Assembly (NCBI GenBank): GCA_963555705.1 | Contig: OY743179.1 | Coordinates: forward strand, 22,266,692-22,330,691 | Source of the DNA: Ligustrum vulgare | Taxonomy: Eukaryota > Streptophyta > Magnoliopsida > Lamiales > Oleaceae | Direction: 5' to 3' | DNA length: 64,000 nt | Shown: in pieces, positions 47,271-59,043 of the stretch | How the letters are laid out: the number at the start of each line of letters is the position of its first letter | Numbering within the stretch: the first letter of the stretch is position 1 | Position numbers and translations under genes: made by a program | The notes under the pieces: generated by a model | The model's database searches: none | The model's input: only the letters and a program-made list of their open reading frames with translations | Told to the model about the DNA's origin: nothing

Positions 47271-47299
47271 AAAAAAATAAAAAATAAAAAATAAAAAAT

Positions 47300-47894
47300 A
47301 AAATAAACCCTATTCTGATTCAATATCACCCTCGCTCCTCCGCCTCTCTCCATCATTCCCTTCCTGCGACGCCTCTCTCCACCACCATCCGCTCACACCA
47401 CCACCTCCTCCTGTTTCCAAACATCACCCGCCTCCCTCTACCGTCACGTCGCCCCATGCTCCTTTCCCCCCGCATCGCACCGCTCACACCAGCACCTTCT
47501 CTCTCTCTCTGCTTCTTTCACCGTCGCGACCTCCACACCAGCCATCCCCATATTCAGTCGCGCCCCTTTTTCTTACGACCCCGTCGTACCAAGCTGCTTC
47601 GCCTCTGTACCACACCCCTCATACCACCACCTCCTCCTTTCCCCAACCATCGCCCGCCTCCCTCTTCCGCTTCATCGCACCAGCCTCCCCTTTTCCCTCA
47701 ATCTTCGGAACCCTAACCTTCCACCACCACCGATCATCTACCCGCACCTCAACCTTCCTCTCCCCAGCCTGCGACCCTTATCTCACCAGCCACCAGCCTC
47801 CTCTGCACTAACACCCTGCGTCTCTTTTCTATCACCACAATCAGAACCCAATTTTACTTTACCCTACAGTAACCACAACTCAAATTGGGCATTA
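47300..47894 (+). other. Pyrimidine-rich non-coding leader before ORF-1
   Basis: C/T-rich sequence (CCACCACC, CCTCTCTCC words), GC-richer than its surroundings. The 86-codon frame at 47456 is low-complexity Pro/Ser/Arg. It could act as a leader or splice-acceptor region for a subgenomic ORF-1 transcript; that is inference. Confidence 0.4.
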
Positions 47895-49051
47895 TGGGTA
47901 GAGACAAAGTACCTCAATCCATCCGTCCTGCTTAGGCCAATCCTCCTGTGCGAGCTCGAATTGGTAAAGGTTTGCATATTCTTCCACCTTTTGACTCAGA
48001 TTTGAATGGATGCTTGCAATTCACTAAGAAAAAGGGCAAAGAACAATATAAGAAAATCTGTTATAAGGATATCATATCTTGTAAATACATTGATCGAAAT
48101 ACCATGGAATCTTTGCATATTGATGGGAATGTGTTTGAGCTGATTGATAATATAGGTTGGCATTCTTATTTTTCTGTTCAGCATCCTGCCTACATTGAAC
48201 TCGTTCGGGAGTATTACACTACTTTTGAATTTAAAAAACCTGATGATTTCACATTGAATAGCCCTCGAGTGGTTCAATTCAGACTCATGGGGAAGTATTT
48301 CAAACTTTCAATCACTGATTTCAACTTAGCCTTGGGTTTTATTGACAAGAATTATTCTGAAACCGATGAATATTTGAGTAGTGCATGTGATTATAGGGAA
48401 GATTTTGAACCAGTTTCTTTGTACAGAACACTGTCCACCTCTAATTTCTATCACCCGAGCAAATCCAAAGATTCATTCCTTCGTGATCCTACCTTAAAAT
48501 ACATACATAGGTTTCTTGCATTCACATTTTCAGGTAGGAAAGACTCGGCGGCTGTATTGTCAAAATTTGAATTTTATTTCTTGTGGTGCATGTTAAACAA
48601 AATCAAGGTGAATCTTGGTTACTAGTTGGCCTCACAATTTGCTAATGTTTTGACTAACAAACGTCCTTTAATTTTAGAATCTTTGATCACTCAGTTAGCT
48701 ATTCACGAAAATTTGATTGATCCTATTAATAATGATCTTCATGTTTCTTGCGAGATGCAACCACTGGACTTGCATTGCTTGGAGATCATGGGGTTGGTTT
48801 GGAAGGATGGCAGCACGTACAAATTTCATGAACCAGGGCCCATTGCACCTTGGGTTACTCGCACGATTCCTACCGCCAGAAACTCTGAAAGGGCCATCAT
48901 TCCTTATCATGCTTCTGCATCCACATCCACATCCACGGGATCGGCCAAAGGATGTAATGAGGATCGGTTTGAGAGGATTGAGTGTCGGCTTGCAAGAATG
49001 GAAAGAAATCAAAATGTCTTCTTCGCTCACATGGGATTCAACCCGCCTTAG
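47895..49051 (+). pseudogene. ATHILA ORF-1-like protein (env position), two stops
   Basis: Athila-lineage elements carry an extra gene after integrase of unknown function. Here MGRDKVPQSIRPA is followed by TAG (47934-47936), then 225 open codons with NGCLQFTKKKGKEQYKK, IDNIGWHSYFSVQHPAYIELVREYY and RLMGKYFKLSITDFNLALGF, which fit the plant retrotransposon ORF-1/plant transposon protein pattern. After TAG at 48623-48625 the frame continues with FANVLTNKRPL to a C-terminal coiled-coil-like DRFERIECRLARMERNQNVF and TAG at 49049-49051. No membrane segment or signal peptide is evident. Confidence 0.72.
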
Positions 49052-51319
49052 CCACCATCCAGTTCATAGCTACATATCTTCAGGAAAGTCCTCTATCGTC
49101 AGATTTTTGCAATTTTTGTTCTTTTTGCAACATTGAGGATAATGTTTAGAGTAAGTGTGGGGGTGGGAGATACTTTTTCCTTTTGCTTAATTTACACATT
49201 CTGTTTTAATTTCTAATTCCATTTTCTTTTCTTTCATTATCTTTCATGTTGCTCTATTTTGCCAAAAAAAAAAATGACAAATTCGGTAAGTGATTGATTT
49301 CTTGTTCATCGCATTGGACTTATTGCTTAGTTTTTAAGTCTCTTGAGCATTCACATTTAACACTACGACATGCTCTATTCTTTTGATTGTGTGATTGTCA
49401 AGTGTAGTTGATTTCTTCTAGAACTTGCTTTGTTATGCATGTTGAGATGCCTCTTGGTAATTGAATGCACTGAATAAGTATGAGCACTTAGGTGAAACCA
49501 AATTTAGCTTTCTCAAAATGCTTATCTTGAAATATACACCTAGAAAGCCAATTTTGAGCCATAGCCTTTGTGTGTTGAAAATCAAACACAATACAAGCCA
49601 ACTCCTATTCCTAATATTCCATTCTCTTGAACCTTGCATTGAAGGAATATATGGGCTTATTCACTTGTGCTTCAAATTATTTTGGTTGAGAATAACCAAC
49701 ATTGAAAATCAAAGGCTAGTGATGTGAAAGAAATGTTGGGGGATAAAGTAGTCGAGTTGCAATCTATACCTAATTGAGTCAAACCAAAGTTGATGTGTTG
49801 TAACACCACTCCGATTGACCTAAATCCACTCTTTTTAGCATTAATTTGAGTTTGAAACCAGGACCAAGCAATGACCTATATCTCATAAATGGATGGGAGC
49901 AACACATATAAACCGTAATTCATGAGCTTTTGAGCCTATGAGCTGTTTTTATTTTTATATTAAAATCTTATCCTTTGATGTGTGTCATGCATGGTTTGTT
50001 TGTTCTTAGATGTGCTATCTTGTGTATGCCATCGTAGTTTCTTGACTCAAGTGCAAAATATAGTAAAAGCATTAGGTGAAACCCAATTTGGCCTTCTTAA
50101 AGAGCCTACCATGATACATGTACCAATAGAAGCATCTTTGATTTTTAACCTGTCTTTGGAATTTTGTTGCCACGTTACAAGCCATGGATTCCTGTTCTTT
50201 CATGTTACCTCTATATTGAACCCATAAGAGAGGAATCTCACAAGCTTGTATTGATTGAGAAGTATGAGACAGACTTAGCTTCAGAAAAATGGGAGCTTTC
50301 ACTTTGTGCTATTCAATGTTTAAGTGATAATGGGATCCAAAAGAAATCAAGTTGTGAAAAAAAAAAATCATGTGAAGAGAATAAACCTCACGTGCATAAT
50401 AAGAGTCAAGGGCTGAATCGATTGGATGCTAGAAAATTGTGGAAATTCACATTGAAAGGTGGAGGAAGAGATTATCGTTTTGAATCGAATCAACTTGTGA
50501 ACTCTTCTCTCAACTTAGTCTACATATTTTTCTTTTATCCTACCTAACCCGAAGCCCCGTTACAGCCAAATAAAGGCCTTTACTTTGCACTTGTGTTATT
50601 GTTAGCTCCAGTCATGACATCTGAGGAGTTTGTGGCAATGAATTCCCCACGCAGTGAGCTGAGTGAAAATTCTCACCTTTATACACTTTGTGCGAAGAGA
50701 GAAATACCTTGTGAGGGTGTTTACTCCCATTACATGTGCTTATGAGTGGTTTGAATTGCTTGGTCTATATTTCGTGCCTTCAAGTTGATTGAAATTAACA
50801 CCATGTTGTAATTCATTGATAGTTGTTGAGGGAATACTCACGATAGGTGAAAGGATATAAAATACGCTGGGGTATGGAGTGATTTGGTTGAGGTACATGA
50901 ATTTTAAGTGAGCTCTTACAAAAAAAGTTTGTATAATTCCTTCGATGAAATTAGCCAAAAAGGTAACCTTTTTATCCTACCTTACCCAAGCCCCATTACA
51001 ACCGGTGTTAAGATCCTTACTTTGCATTCAAAACCATTGGTGGCTCCAATGTGATATATTAGCAAGCCTATGGTAAGATTTTTCTATACTTTCTCTTGAG
51101 AGTGCATATATACTTTACACTCTAAACACTTTGAGCGTATTGTGTGAATCAAATGTGAGGTGTTAAATCCCACCACATGTGAATTTTGAAAAAAATGTTA
51201 AAGTAACTAGCCTTGTGTTGAATTTTGGAGATAGAAGAATCAATGATGATGAGAGTACATTCCATTAACTTGAGCTAGTTTATGCTTGAGGACAAGCATT
51301 GTCTAAGTGTGGCGGGATT
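49052..51319 (+). other. 3' non-coding region of the 39862 element with diverged internal repeats
   Basis: Begins with CATTGAGGATAATGTTTAGAG and GTGTGGGGGTGGGAGA. Two pairs of old direct repeats are visible: GGTGAAACC-AATTT at 49491/50075, and TTTATCCTACCTAACCC-like at 50534/50971. It ends with the probable polypurine tract GTGTGGCGGGATT directly before the 3' LTR. No convincing gene. Confidence 0.6.
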
Positions 51320-52757
51320 TGATAGGGTGCATAATTGTTGTTTTATTAGTGATTCTTCTTCTTAATTCAATGACTTTAAATGCTTAAATTTTGAATATTA
51401 ATCACATTTTATGTTTTGTAAATTAGGTGGGGAGTTGAGATCAATTGGACTCAAATATCACAAATTAGGAAGAAGAAATTTGGAACTTAAAAGTACACAA
51501 TCAAAGGAGCACTTGACATAAGGCGTGGGCACGCCTTATTGTTGAGGAAGTCATTTGTTTCAAATTATTAAGGGGCTTTGCACAGTTTTGGTGGATGAAA
51601 TTAAAAGGCCAGCAACACAATTGGGAAGAAGCCCAGAAGCTGAAGAATATACTCTTGTAATAAAAGGAAGTCGACAACTAATTTATGGAAAAAAAGGAAG
51701 GATTCTTGCACGACACTTAAATGGAGGTAGCACCATTCTAAGACTTTTGGGCTGGGATTTAATTTTGGTAAGCCCAAAAACTAGGGACAATGAAGGAAAG
51801 GGCACGAGATAGAACAAGAAGGAGAAAAATGCTGAGGAAAAGAGGCAGCTAAGCTGGGAGGGAGGCTACGACACGTTTTCATTATTTGGAGAGTTAGAGT
51901 TTGATTTTTATTTTCTTCTTTCTTTCAGTTTTTGATTTATAATGCTCATGAGTAGCTAAATTATTATTCCAGTTCAAGGTTATTCGAAGTTTTGATTCAC
52001 CAAGAATTGTGAGATCTAATTAAATTTAATTGTTTCTTTAATTTTTCTCTATTTATATGTCTTTTACTTGTGAATTGAAGTTGTTATTTTGATTGATTGA
52101 TTCAAAGTGCACGTTGTTTTAATCGTCTAAATGATACTTAGTCAATTAGGAATCTAAATCCGTAATTGTTTAGGTTTTCTAATATAAGTGACAAATAACA
52201 TAGTTAATTATAGATTGATTTTTAACTCATGTTATGGAGACATATAACCTAATTTAAATAAATCACGCGTGTGAATTTGTTGGTTAGAATTAGTCGTCTC
52301 TCTAGAAATTAATGTTATTGGTAAATTAAATCCTACGATCGTATTTAGAGTTGTTTATTGATTAGAAAAATAATCAATGAGCGTCTCTTGATTATCGATA
52401 AAGTAAGGAGAGATAGGTTGTTAGATCGTATCAATGACCATAACCAATTTAGAGAATGAGTTAAGGATTTTATTTTTTGCATCCACGATCAATTCTGTGA
52501 ATCAATACTGAGATTATAGATTGGGCTGTATATTTGTTCAATTTGATATTTTCATTAATTTAATTCCGCAATTGTTTATTTACAATTTGATTTTACATTT
52601 GAAATTCAAAACCCCCCTTGTTTTTAATTCATTATTTTAATTTTCCCGAAGAATTAAATCTAACCAGTCTCTATGCATTCGACCTTGCTCACCACTAATA
52701 CAATTTATTTTATAAAAGCAAGAAAACATTATTATTTGTTGGATTCGACATGCATCA
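51320..52757 (+). repeat. 3' LTR of the 39862 element
   Basis: 1438 bp, same ends as the 5' LTR; perfect GGCGTG-GG-CACGCC inverted repeat at 51530-51547. The open frame at 51555 is LTR sequence. Confidence 0.93.
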
Positions 52758-52762
52758 ACGTC

Positions 52763-54741
52763 ACAATTCAATTACTGAACAATGTGGCTCGTATATCAAG
52801 ACAAGCGTCATACGCATATTAGCAAGCGGAATAGAGTATGACTATAATACATGTAAGAAAATCTTTTTTATAACATGCATATGAAAAACATGAAAATTCT
52901 TTTAATACAATGCATAATAAATCATATCACGAAGTAGCATTTAAGATCATGTAATCAAGTACAAGTCCAATTAGCCAAGTTTAGTAAAGACAAATCCATA
53001 TGTTCAAGAGTTACAAATAGACAATTTAATCTTATATATTCAATATTAAGGTAATATCCAATTTATGTCAGATTCATATAATCATGCACTGTGTCAAGTG
53101 GATGACACGTCAATTTATTATCTTTATCACATTGACAAGTCTAAGATCACGTAAACAAAAACAATGATTTCTTTAGACATCCATATTGTAATGATTTAGT
53201 ATCTCATGTATCGATACATGTTTATATGTATCAATACATTATAAAGCAGAAACTTCTTAAAATCTCTATGTGTCAACTGTCAATACATGATACTAATTTT
53301 TTGCAAGTAATGTATCGACACATAATATTAATCTTTTACAAGTAATATATCGATATACATAAATATCGAGATAACAAGGATAATCTATTTAATCAATGTC
53401 AAGATATTGATAATGATATATGAAAATTAAATAGGGAACGCTTATAACGAGATCACATAGATGACATATCAAGAATGGTCAAAATCAAGACATCATTATT
53501 TTATGTTTCGCAAGTGAATAAATAAATATTATCGCCATGATAATGATATAACAATCATATTAAAAATAAATGTGGTACACTTGTAACAAGACTATATATT
53601 TAATTTGTGTCAAGTAAACAAATAACATATTCCACTCACCTCGATCGAGAAATATTCGAAAGAAGTTATTTACTTTAAAGAGGTGTTGATAAATGCTGTT
53701 ACATGTCAATGATATATGTTGTCGTCCTAAGGTATCAATACATGTAGTCATTTCAGCACTTCTGATCCTATTAGTTTTGGACTTGTAGAGCTCTAGTTAA
53801 GGTACCAAGATCATGTTATTACATTAACATGCCTTGATCCTAACAAAAGATTAAACCCACATTTCTAACTTTGAATTCTAGAATTTGGAGGAAGGAAGGA
53901 AACCATCAACTCTCTCACACTCATGGTTTCTTGTCTTATTTTCTATGTGAGATCTTCATGCACATTGTGGCTATTTATAGGAGAAATTGATTGCACCAAG
54001 GATGAGGGAAACTCAACTATATGAAATCATAACTTTTTTCTTTGCAATTAAGAAAGATTGGCCCTATCTACCCAAACAAGAGCTGTCATATTTAAACTAT
54101 GCAAGGAGGAGCTGGTCTCTTAGGATTGAATGACTCATGATGTCTACAAAGTCTAGGTGCAACAGTGTAAATTGATGGAATTGCCACCTCATGCTTCTAC
54201 TCTTCCAAAAAAAAAGAGTTTCATGGGGCCATGTTTGAGCTAAGATTTGAGGTACCAAACGTAGTCAAAATATTGGTTTCTTGGTACCATTTCAAAGTAC
54301 TCACAACATATTTTAACGTGCAATTTACAGAGTAAGAAATGAATAACCAATGAGAAAGTTATGGAATTCCAAAGTAGATCACTCAAACTGTTTTCGGGTT
54401 AACCGTTTTACCGTCCTAACTTTAAAAATTCACCAAGGGATATTTGTTTGTCAAAATGAAAATCGTTTTCTTATTCTCAAATCTTGCTCTGAGAACTTTC
54501 CCGTACATATATCATATGTAATCAAATAAGGTCGAGAGTGCTATAAAAAGTTTTGAGAAAAGGAACACTTAAAAACGTTTTTGACATAACTTTTCTTTAT
54601 TCAGTATTTTCGTTTCTCTTTTGTTAAAACATGTTTTTCTTTTCTTTTTTTTTTCATTCCAGAATAATTATATAAATTATAAAACACTTTTGTTATGTCA
54701 TAATGGATAATAAAGGACGTTAAAATTCTCGGGTTGTTACA
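52763..54741 (-). mobile_element. LTR split by the 39862 insertion, minus strand
   Basis: On the minus strand the right end reads TGTAACAACCCGAGAATTT, a start typical of plant Ty3 LTRs, and a TATA box CTATAAATAG lies at 53980-53971 about 760 bases in. The sequence extends left past the big element to about 39000. It is an older LTR of about 2.8 kb, solo or fragmentary, into which the Athila-like element jumped. Confidence 0.55.
53971..53980 (-). promoter_or_regulatory. TATA box of the minus-strand LTR
   Basis: CTATAAATAG on the minus strand followed by CCACAATGTGCATGAAG; position within the LTR fits a U3/R promoter. Confidence 0.5.
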
Positions 54742-54779
54742 ATAATGAGTTGTAATTCATGCAGTTGGGGGTAATAGGG

Positions 54780-55207
54780 GAGTATTCTCCAAAAAATTGA
54801 AATCAAAATACCTCAAAATTAGGAACTTTTTGGTACCTTCTTCTTTGATACTGTATTTGTTCTCAAGTGCGTCTCATATTTCTCTTGCAAAAGTTGTGTT
54901 TGTATACAAATCATAGAGACAATCTGACAATGCATTTAAGAAGTGGCCACAACATGTTAATTTATATTCTTCTTGCTTTTTCTGTTCAGCCCTTGTTTGG
55001 TCGATGTCTACATTGGTTGGTTCAAGTAGAGCCTCCAAGTTTGGATCAAGTATATAGAAGATTTTGAGTGTTGTCAATAGAAACTTGATCTTATCTTGTC
55101 TTGTCTTGCCATCTTTTAAAGTTTGAACCATTAAATCGGTCTAATCTCACCAAGTCTTAGTTCATTAGTTTGATCGTGGCCATGGTTGTGTCTCCTTCGA
55201 TTGCCAT
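54780..55207 (-). pseudogene. Copia gag fragment
   Basis: From a likely ATG at 55207 (MAIEGDTTMATIKL) the minus strand gives RLDRFNGSNFKRW, a short insertion/shift, then KFLLTTLKIFYILDPNLEALLEP, EYKLTCCGHFLNALSDCLYDLY and FAREI. A TGA at 54876-54874 stands where Trp is usual, and DALENKYSIKEEGTKKFL continues in frame. This is the N-terminal part of a Ty1/Copia Gag (UBN2-like). No zinc knuckle or pol follows, so it is a truncated remnant. Confidence 0.8.
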
Positions 55208-55618
55208 TGCAAGTTTAAGATTTTAGATTGTTGAGAAATTTCTACAGAGTGATGATATCCGCCTTGAAAATAGACACACACTTGGTAATACAAACACAAG
55301 AAAAATAGATAAAATGAAAATATGAATGAAGACTTGAAACACAAATAATGATATCCTAAAAGTTTAATTTGCGCCCTCTCGATAATATGAGAATGTTAAT
55401 GGGCCAACACAAAAATTGCTTTAGTAGATTTCAAATCAAGAATCGAGTTACAAATAGTACTTTTGAAACCCAGAAAAAGGAGCAAAGTATAAGTAATAAG
55501 GATAATTCTAAGTTTTAAAAGAGAAGAGATTTAGGGGATAATCACAATGTACAATATGATTCAAGTTGATCTTTACAACTAGAATTCTACTCCAATTTAT
55601 AGAATTCCTTCATACCTC

Positions 55619-55711
55619 TTCGTATGGATGCCAACTTTTTGCAAAAGAGTGAATTAGATAATGATTCGTATGGATGCCAACTTTTTGCAAAAGAGTGGAA
55701 TTAGATAATGA
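55619..55711. repeat. Tandem duplication, 2 x 46 bp
   Basis: TTCGTATGGATGCCAACTTT and the following 26 bases are repeated directly with one extra G in the second copy. Confidence 0.9.
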
Positions 55712-55814
55712 AAAGGTGTCAAACAAATTCTGGAAAAATTAACCAACGGTCGGAAAAATGTATTTTTTGATTGCAAGGCACAACAAGCTTGGGACTGCAG
55801 ACTACACGGATTTT

Positions 55815-55907
55815 GAAGCAGTTTCAAAACTGCTTCTAACTTGCAATCGCAAAGGACTGAACCTTGAGATCGCAAGGTTCCATTGTCATTCGGTCCGCCT
55901 GGGCGGA
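55815..55907. repeat. Cluster of three short inverted repeats
   Basis: GAAGCAGTTT-CA-AAACTGCTTC (55815-55836), GAACCTT...AAGGTTC (about 55859-55880) and TCCGCC-TG-GGCGGA (55894-55907) follow one another within 93 bases. Confidence 0.85.
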
Positions 55908-56436
55908 TCGATTTTCTCGATTTTTCTCTATTCCTTTCCCTTTTTGCATGATTTTAAACTTTTTTCATTTTTTTCATCTATAACTTGATCAACACACAAA
56001 AAATATATTTGAACGACAAATTTTTTTACAACAATCAGTAGTAGTCATAATATTCTTTGAAGGAACCTTAGCCGTTGATTTTGAAGATAACCTCTTTGAA
56101 GAGGGAAGGATATCATAGTAGGTAGAGAACAATGAAGTCATGGCGGCACCAGAGGCAAAGTTATTACGATTTGAAAGATTTTATGAGCTTTTCCATGTGA
56201 AAGATGGTGGTTATCCAATGATTTAATTGTCTCAATAGTCTTTAATTGCTCAGTGCATTTTAAAATATCGAATTTTGATCACTAAACTGAAAGTAATTGA
56301 CGAACAGAAATCACTTTTATTCGTGTCTCTAACAAAATTGTTGACCCAGTACATGAATTTAATAGCGACGTCCTATCACTATTAGATGCCTAATCATGAA
56401 AGAGTATTAATCCACACAAGCAAGACGTATTTGATT

Positions 56437-56510
56437 GCTCAATATACTTGACACAAGTCTTTAATTGCTCAATATACTTGACACAAGTCTTTAATTGCTC
56501 AATATACTTT
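56437..56510. repeat. 30-bp tandem repeat, 2.5 copies
   Basis: GCTCAATATACTTGACACAA plus ten bases starts at 56437, 56467 and 56497 with exact 30-bp spacing. Confidence 0.93.
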
Positions 56511-56539
56511 AAATTAAATTGAGTTTTGATCACTAAAGT

Positions 56540-57259
56540 TAAAGGTGTCAAGACGAACGGGCCGATCAGACTCGTGAAAATCGATCCGAATTGACTCGGA
56601 ACTACGGGCCGACCCATAACCCGTGCGGACGGTTCACGGGTCAAGAAGTTGTGAACCGCGGATTTTGCGGGTCAAACTTTCGCGGGTCGCGGTTAACCCG
56701 CTGGCCCGTAAAAATAAAAATAAAAAATAAACTGTTTTTATTGAATATGGTAACATTGAAAATCTCTCTTCTTCTAAAAGCTCCAATACAACTTTTAAAG
56801 TAAAATCTTATTTTTTCTCCCTAATAGCTAAAAAAATAATGTTTTTTGACAATAGTAATTAGAAATACATTTATCATTTAATTGTTATTTATTTATATTT
56901 TATTTAAATTTGCAAATTTAAAAGTAATTCATATAACATAAACTATAATTTTAAATTCTATGTAAATATTTTATGGTATACATATGAATTTATCATTTTA
57001 ATCATTTTGCATTTAGAAATTTGACAAAAAATTTGCTATAAATATGAAAAAATCTATATTTTTATTCATACGGGCCAAATCAGAACAAATCGCGACCCGC
57101 ATGGGCCAGTGGACGGACCTGGATTGTAGTTCAAAATTTGCGAGCTGACCCGTAACCGGCCCGTAACCCGCAGTGAGCGGGCTTTTTTTCAAGCGGACCG
57201 TTACCGGACTTTTTAATGACGGGTCGACCCAACCCAGACAACTCGAATTGACACCTCTA
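56540..57259. mobile_element. hAT-type MITE, 720 bp
   Basis: Ends TAAAGGTGTCAA and, inverted, TAGAGGTGTCAA. Flanks ACTAAAGT (56532-56539) and GCTAAAGT (57260-57267) match 7/8, as for hAT. Subterminal regions are rich in CGGGCC and CGGGTC words on both sides, while the centre (56760-57060) is AT-rich and non-coding. Confidence 0.82.
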
Positions 57260-57689
57260 GCTAAAGTTCTCAAAATAAAGCCGAAATAATATGGAAACAT
57301 TAATTTTGTTTAGTTTATGGGCTTAATCTGGTGTTATTATGTTGTTAGAAAGTTATTTCCAAGTTTGAACATTTTACTGAATTATTTACCTGATGTAATA
57401 TAATACGGGATACAATAAAATCAAACTCGATCATCATTCCCTACTGAAAGTTTAACTTAAATTTTCTTTAATTTGGCAACTATACTTAATTAAATTGAGG
57501 TAACTTCGTCTAGACATAACTATTTGAATGTTATGCCCTTTGAGTGAAATGTGAAAATAGAACACAAACTTTCTAACTATTAGAAATCAAATGTAATTTC
57601 TAGCAACATATGAAATGTGAAAATAAAATAATTGCCTAAAAATTTAACCAAACCACAAAGCAAGTTAAGGGTCTAGGAATAGAATAATA

Positions 57690-57858
57690 GAGGGGTCGAT
57701 TTCAAAGACATTATCAAAGTCAGGCAACGGTTACGGTATCGAATTGCAATGTCATAAACTGTATTATCCGAACTTTAGATCTTTGCAGATCATGACATCG
57801 CAATTAGATATCCACGCCATTGCCCCGACTTTGATAATGCCTTTGAAATCGACCCCTC
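57690..57858. mobile_element. Short palindromic MITE flanked by TA
   Basis: The first 33 bases (GAGGGGTCGATTTCAAAG...) are repeated inverted at the end with one difference, and weaker complementarity continues to the centre, so nearly all 169 bp can fold on itself. TA stands on both sides (57688-57689, 57859-57860). Confidence 0.75.
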
Positions 57859-58144
57859 TAAAGTTCACCTAATCCATTTTCGAAATTTACGTATTTTTTT
57901 CATATTCGACCATCACCGATTTTGTCTTTGTGAATACATAAAAGTTGCTATAGACAAAACTTATTTAAACAATTGCTCAAATTTAAATTAAATAATACAA
58001 TTTTTCAAATATATGTTGCATAGAATAAATAAAAAATTTAGTCCAAATATTTTTGACTAACGTGAATAGAAATAATAACCTTCAAAATATTATAATTTAC
58101 ATAAAATAAAATAATTGTAACAAATTAAATATATGCGATCCTAT

Positions 58145-58681
58145 TGTTGGGAATTACACGTTCATTCACCTTCTTTAACCCACAGGATCTTTTGATGTTC
58201 AAGAATTAATTGAGCAACGAGAAAATAATAACAACAACGCAAAATTTCCGGATCACCAAAGCCTTTCATTATATAATAAATTATTACAATTATATAGAAT
58301 TTCACTCACCAACTCAATCTCATAGATTACAGAGAAAATACTAATAATAAACTTATATCTAACCCAAGTTTCTACCATTTGAATTATCCCACAAAGAGTT
58401 CACAAGAAACTACAAAGATAAAGCTCTCAAATTCTCTCAAATTAGTCTCACATAAGATTCACAATATTATGGCTCCCTAACATACATATTTATAGGTAAA
58501 AACAACTCCTAGAATATGTAGAATTCGTGTCCAAGTAAGTTTCCTTATTGAAGTAGAATACCAAAATAAAGTTTTTTATTTTCCTTTTCATCTTTATCTT
58601 GGTCTCCAAGTTAACCACTTTAATAGGGAAACTAATTGTCCAAGATATTTCCATTCTTAATTTGGGTCAAATATCCCAACA
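58145..58681 (-). repeat. 3' LTR (in element orientation) of the gag-only Copia element
   Basis: 537 bp; TATA-like TATAAATATG on the minus strand near 58486-58496. Polypurine tract AAGGTGGAGAT lies immediately right. Confidence 0.88.
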
Positions 58682-59043
58682 ATCTCCACCTTGACACAAA
58701 TTCATCTGAGCCAAAATATTCAAAAATTAATCATTGGGTAAACAGGCAAGCTTTTTCCACTTTGACGATCCCATACTCCACCATATGAGTATAATCACTC
58801 AGAATTATCAACGAACTTCGAGCTTTTCACCGGCTCATGTCGAAAACAAAATTGCTGAAAAATTATGGTGCAACTCTCATTGTTTGATTTTCCATGGAAG
58901 CTCATCAGCCATCGACATCAATTCAACCACACACCTTGCATCCAAGTCAAACCAATGCTGTGTGCGAACATATGCACCCGCCAGTAAGAACACATCCTCT
59001 ATCATGGCAACTGGCATCATGTCATGAGGATGTCACATCCTAC

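Larger units (their letters stand above)
39862..52757 (+). mobile_element. Structurally complete Athila-like Ty3 retrotransposon, 12.9 kb
   Basis: Direct LTRs of 1436 and 1438 bp start TGATAGGGTGC and end CATCA. The target duplication ACGTC is perfect (39857-39861, 52758-52762). Between them lie a tRNA-Asp primer site, gag, protease-RT-RNase H, integrase, a 66-bp repeat array, an ATHILA ORF-1-like gene and a long 3' non-coding part. I counted about 17 differences in the first 330 LTR bases, so the copy is not very recent. Several stops, frameshifts and a changed RT catalytic residue make it non-autonomous, though LTR, primer site and tract could still serve in trans. Confidence 0.93.
55208..56430. 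other. Probable leader/LTR of the Copia remnant, with hairpins; then spacer
   Basis: Contains a 46-bp tandem duplication (55619-55711) and three close inverted repeats (55815-55907). No gene recognised; 56040-56430 is plain AT-rich sequence. Confidence 0.4.

Noticed and set aside
47456..47716. Pro/Ser/Arg-rich 86-codon frame
   Set aside because: Pyrimidine-rich low-complexity leader of the Athila-like element.
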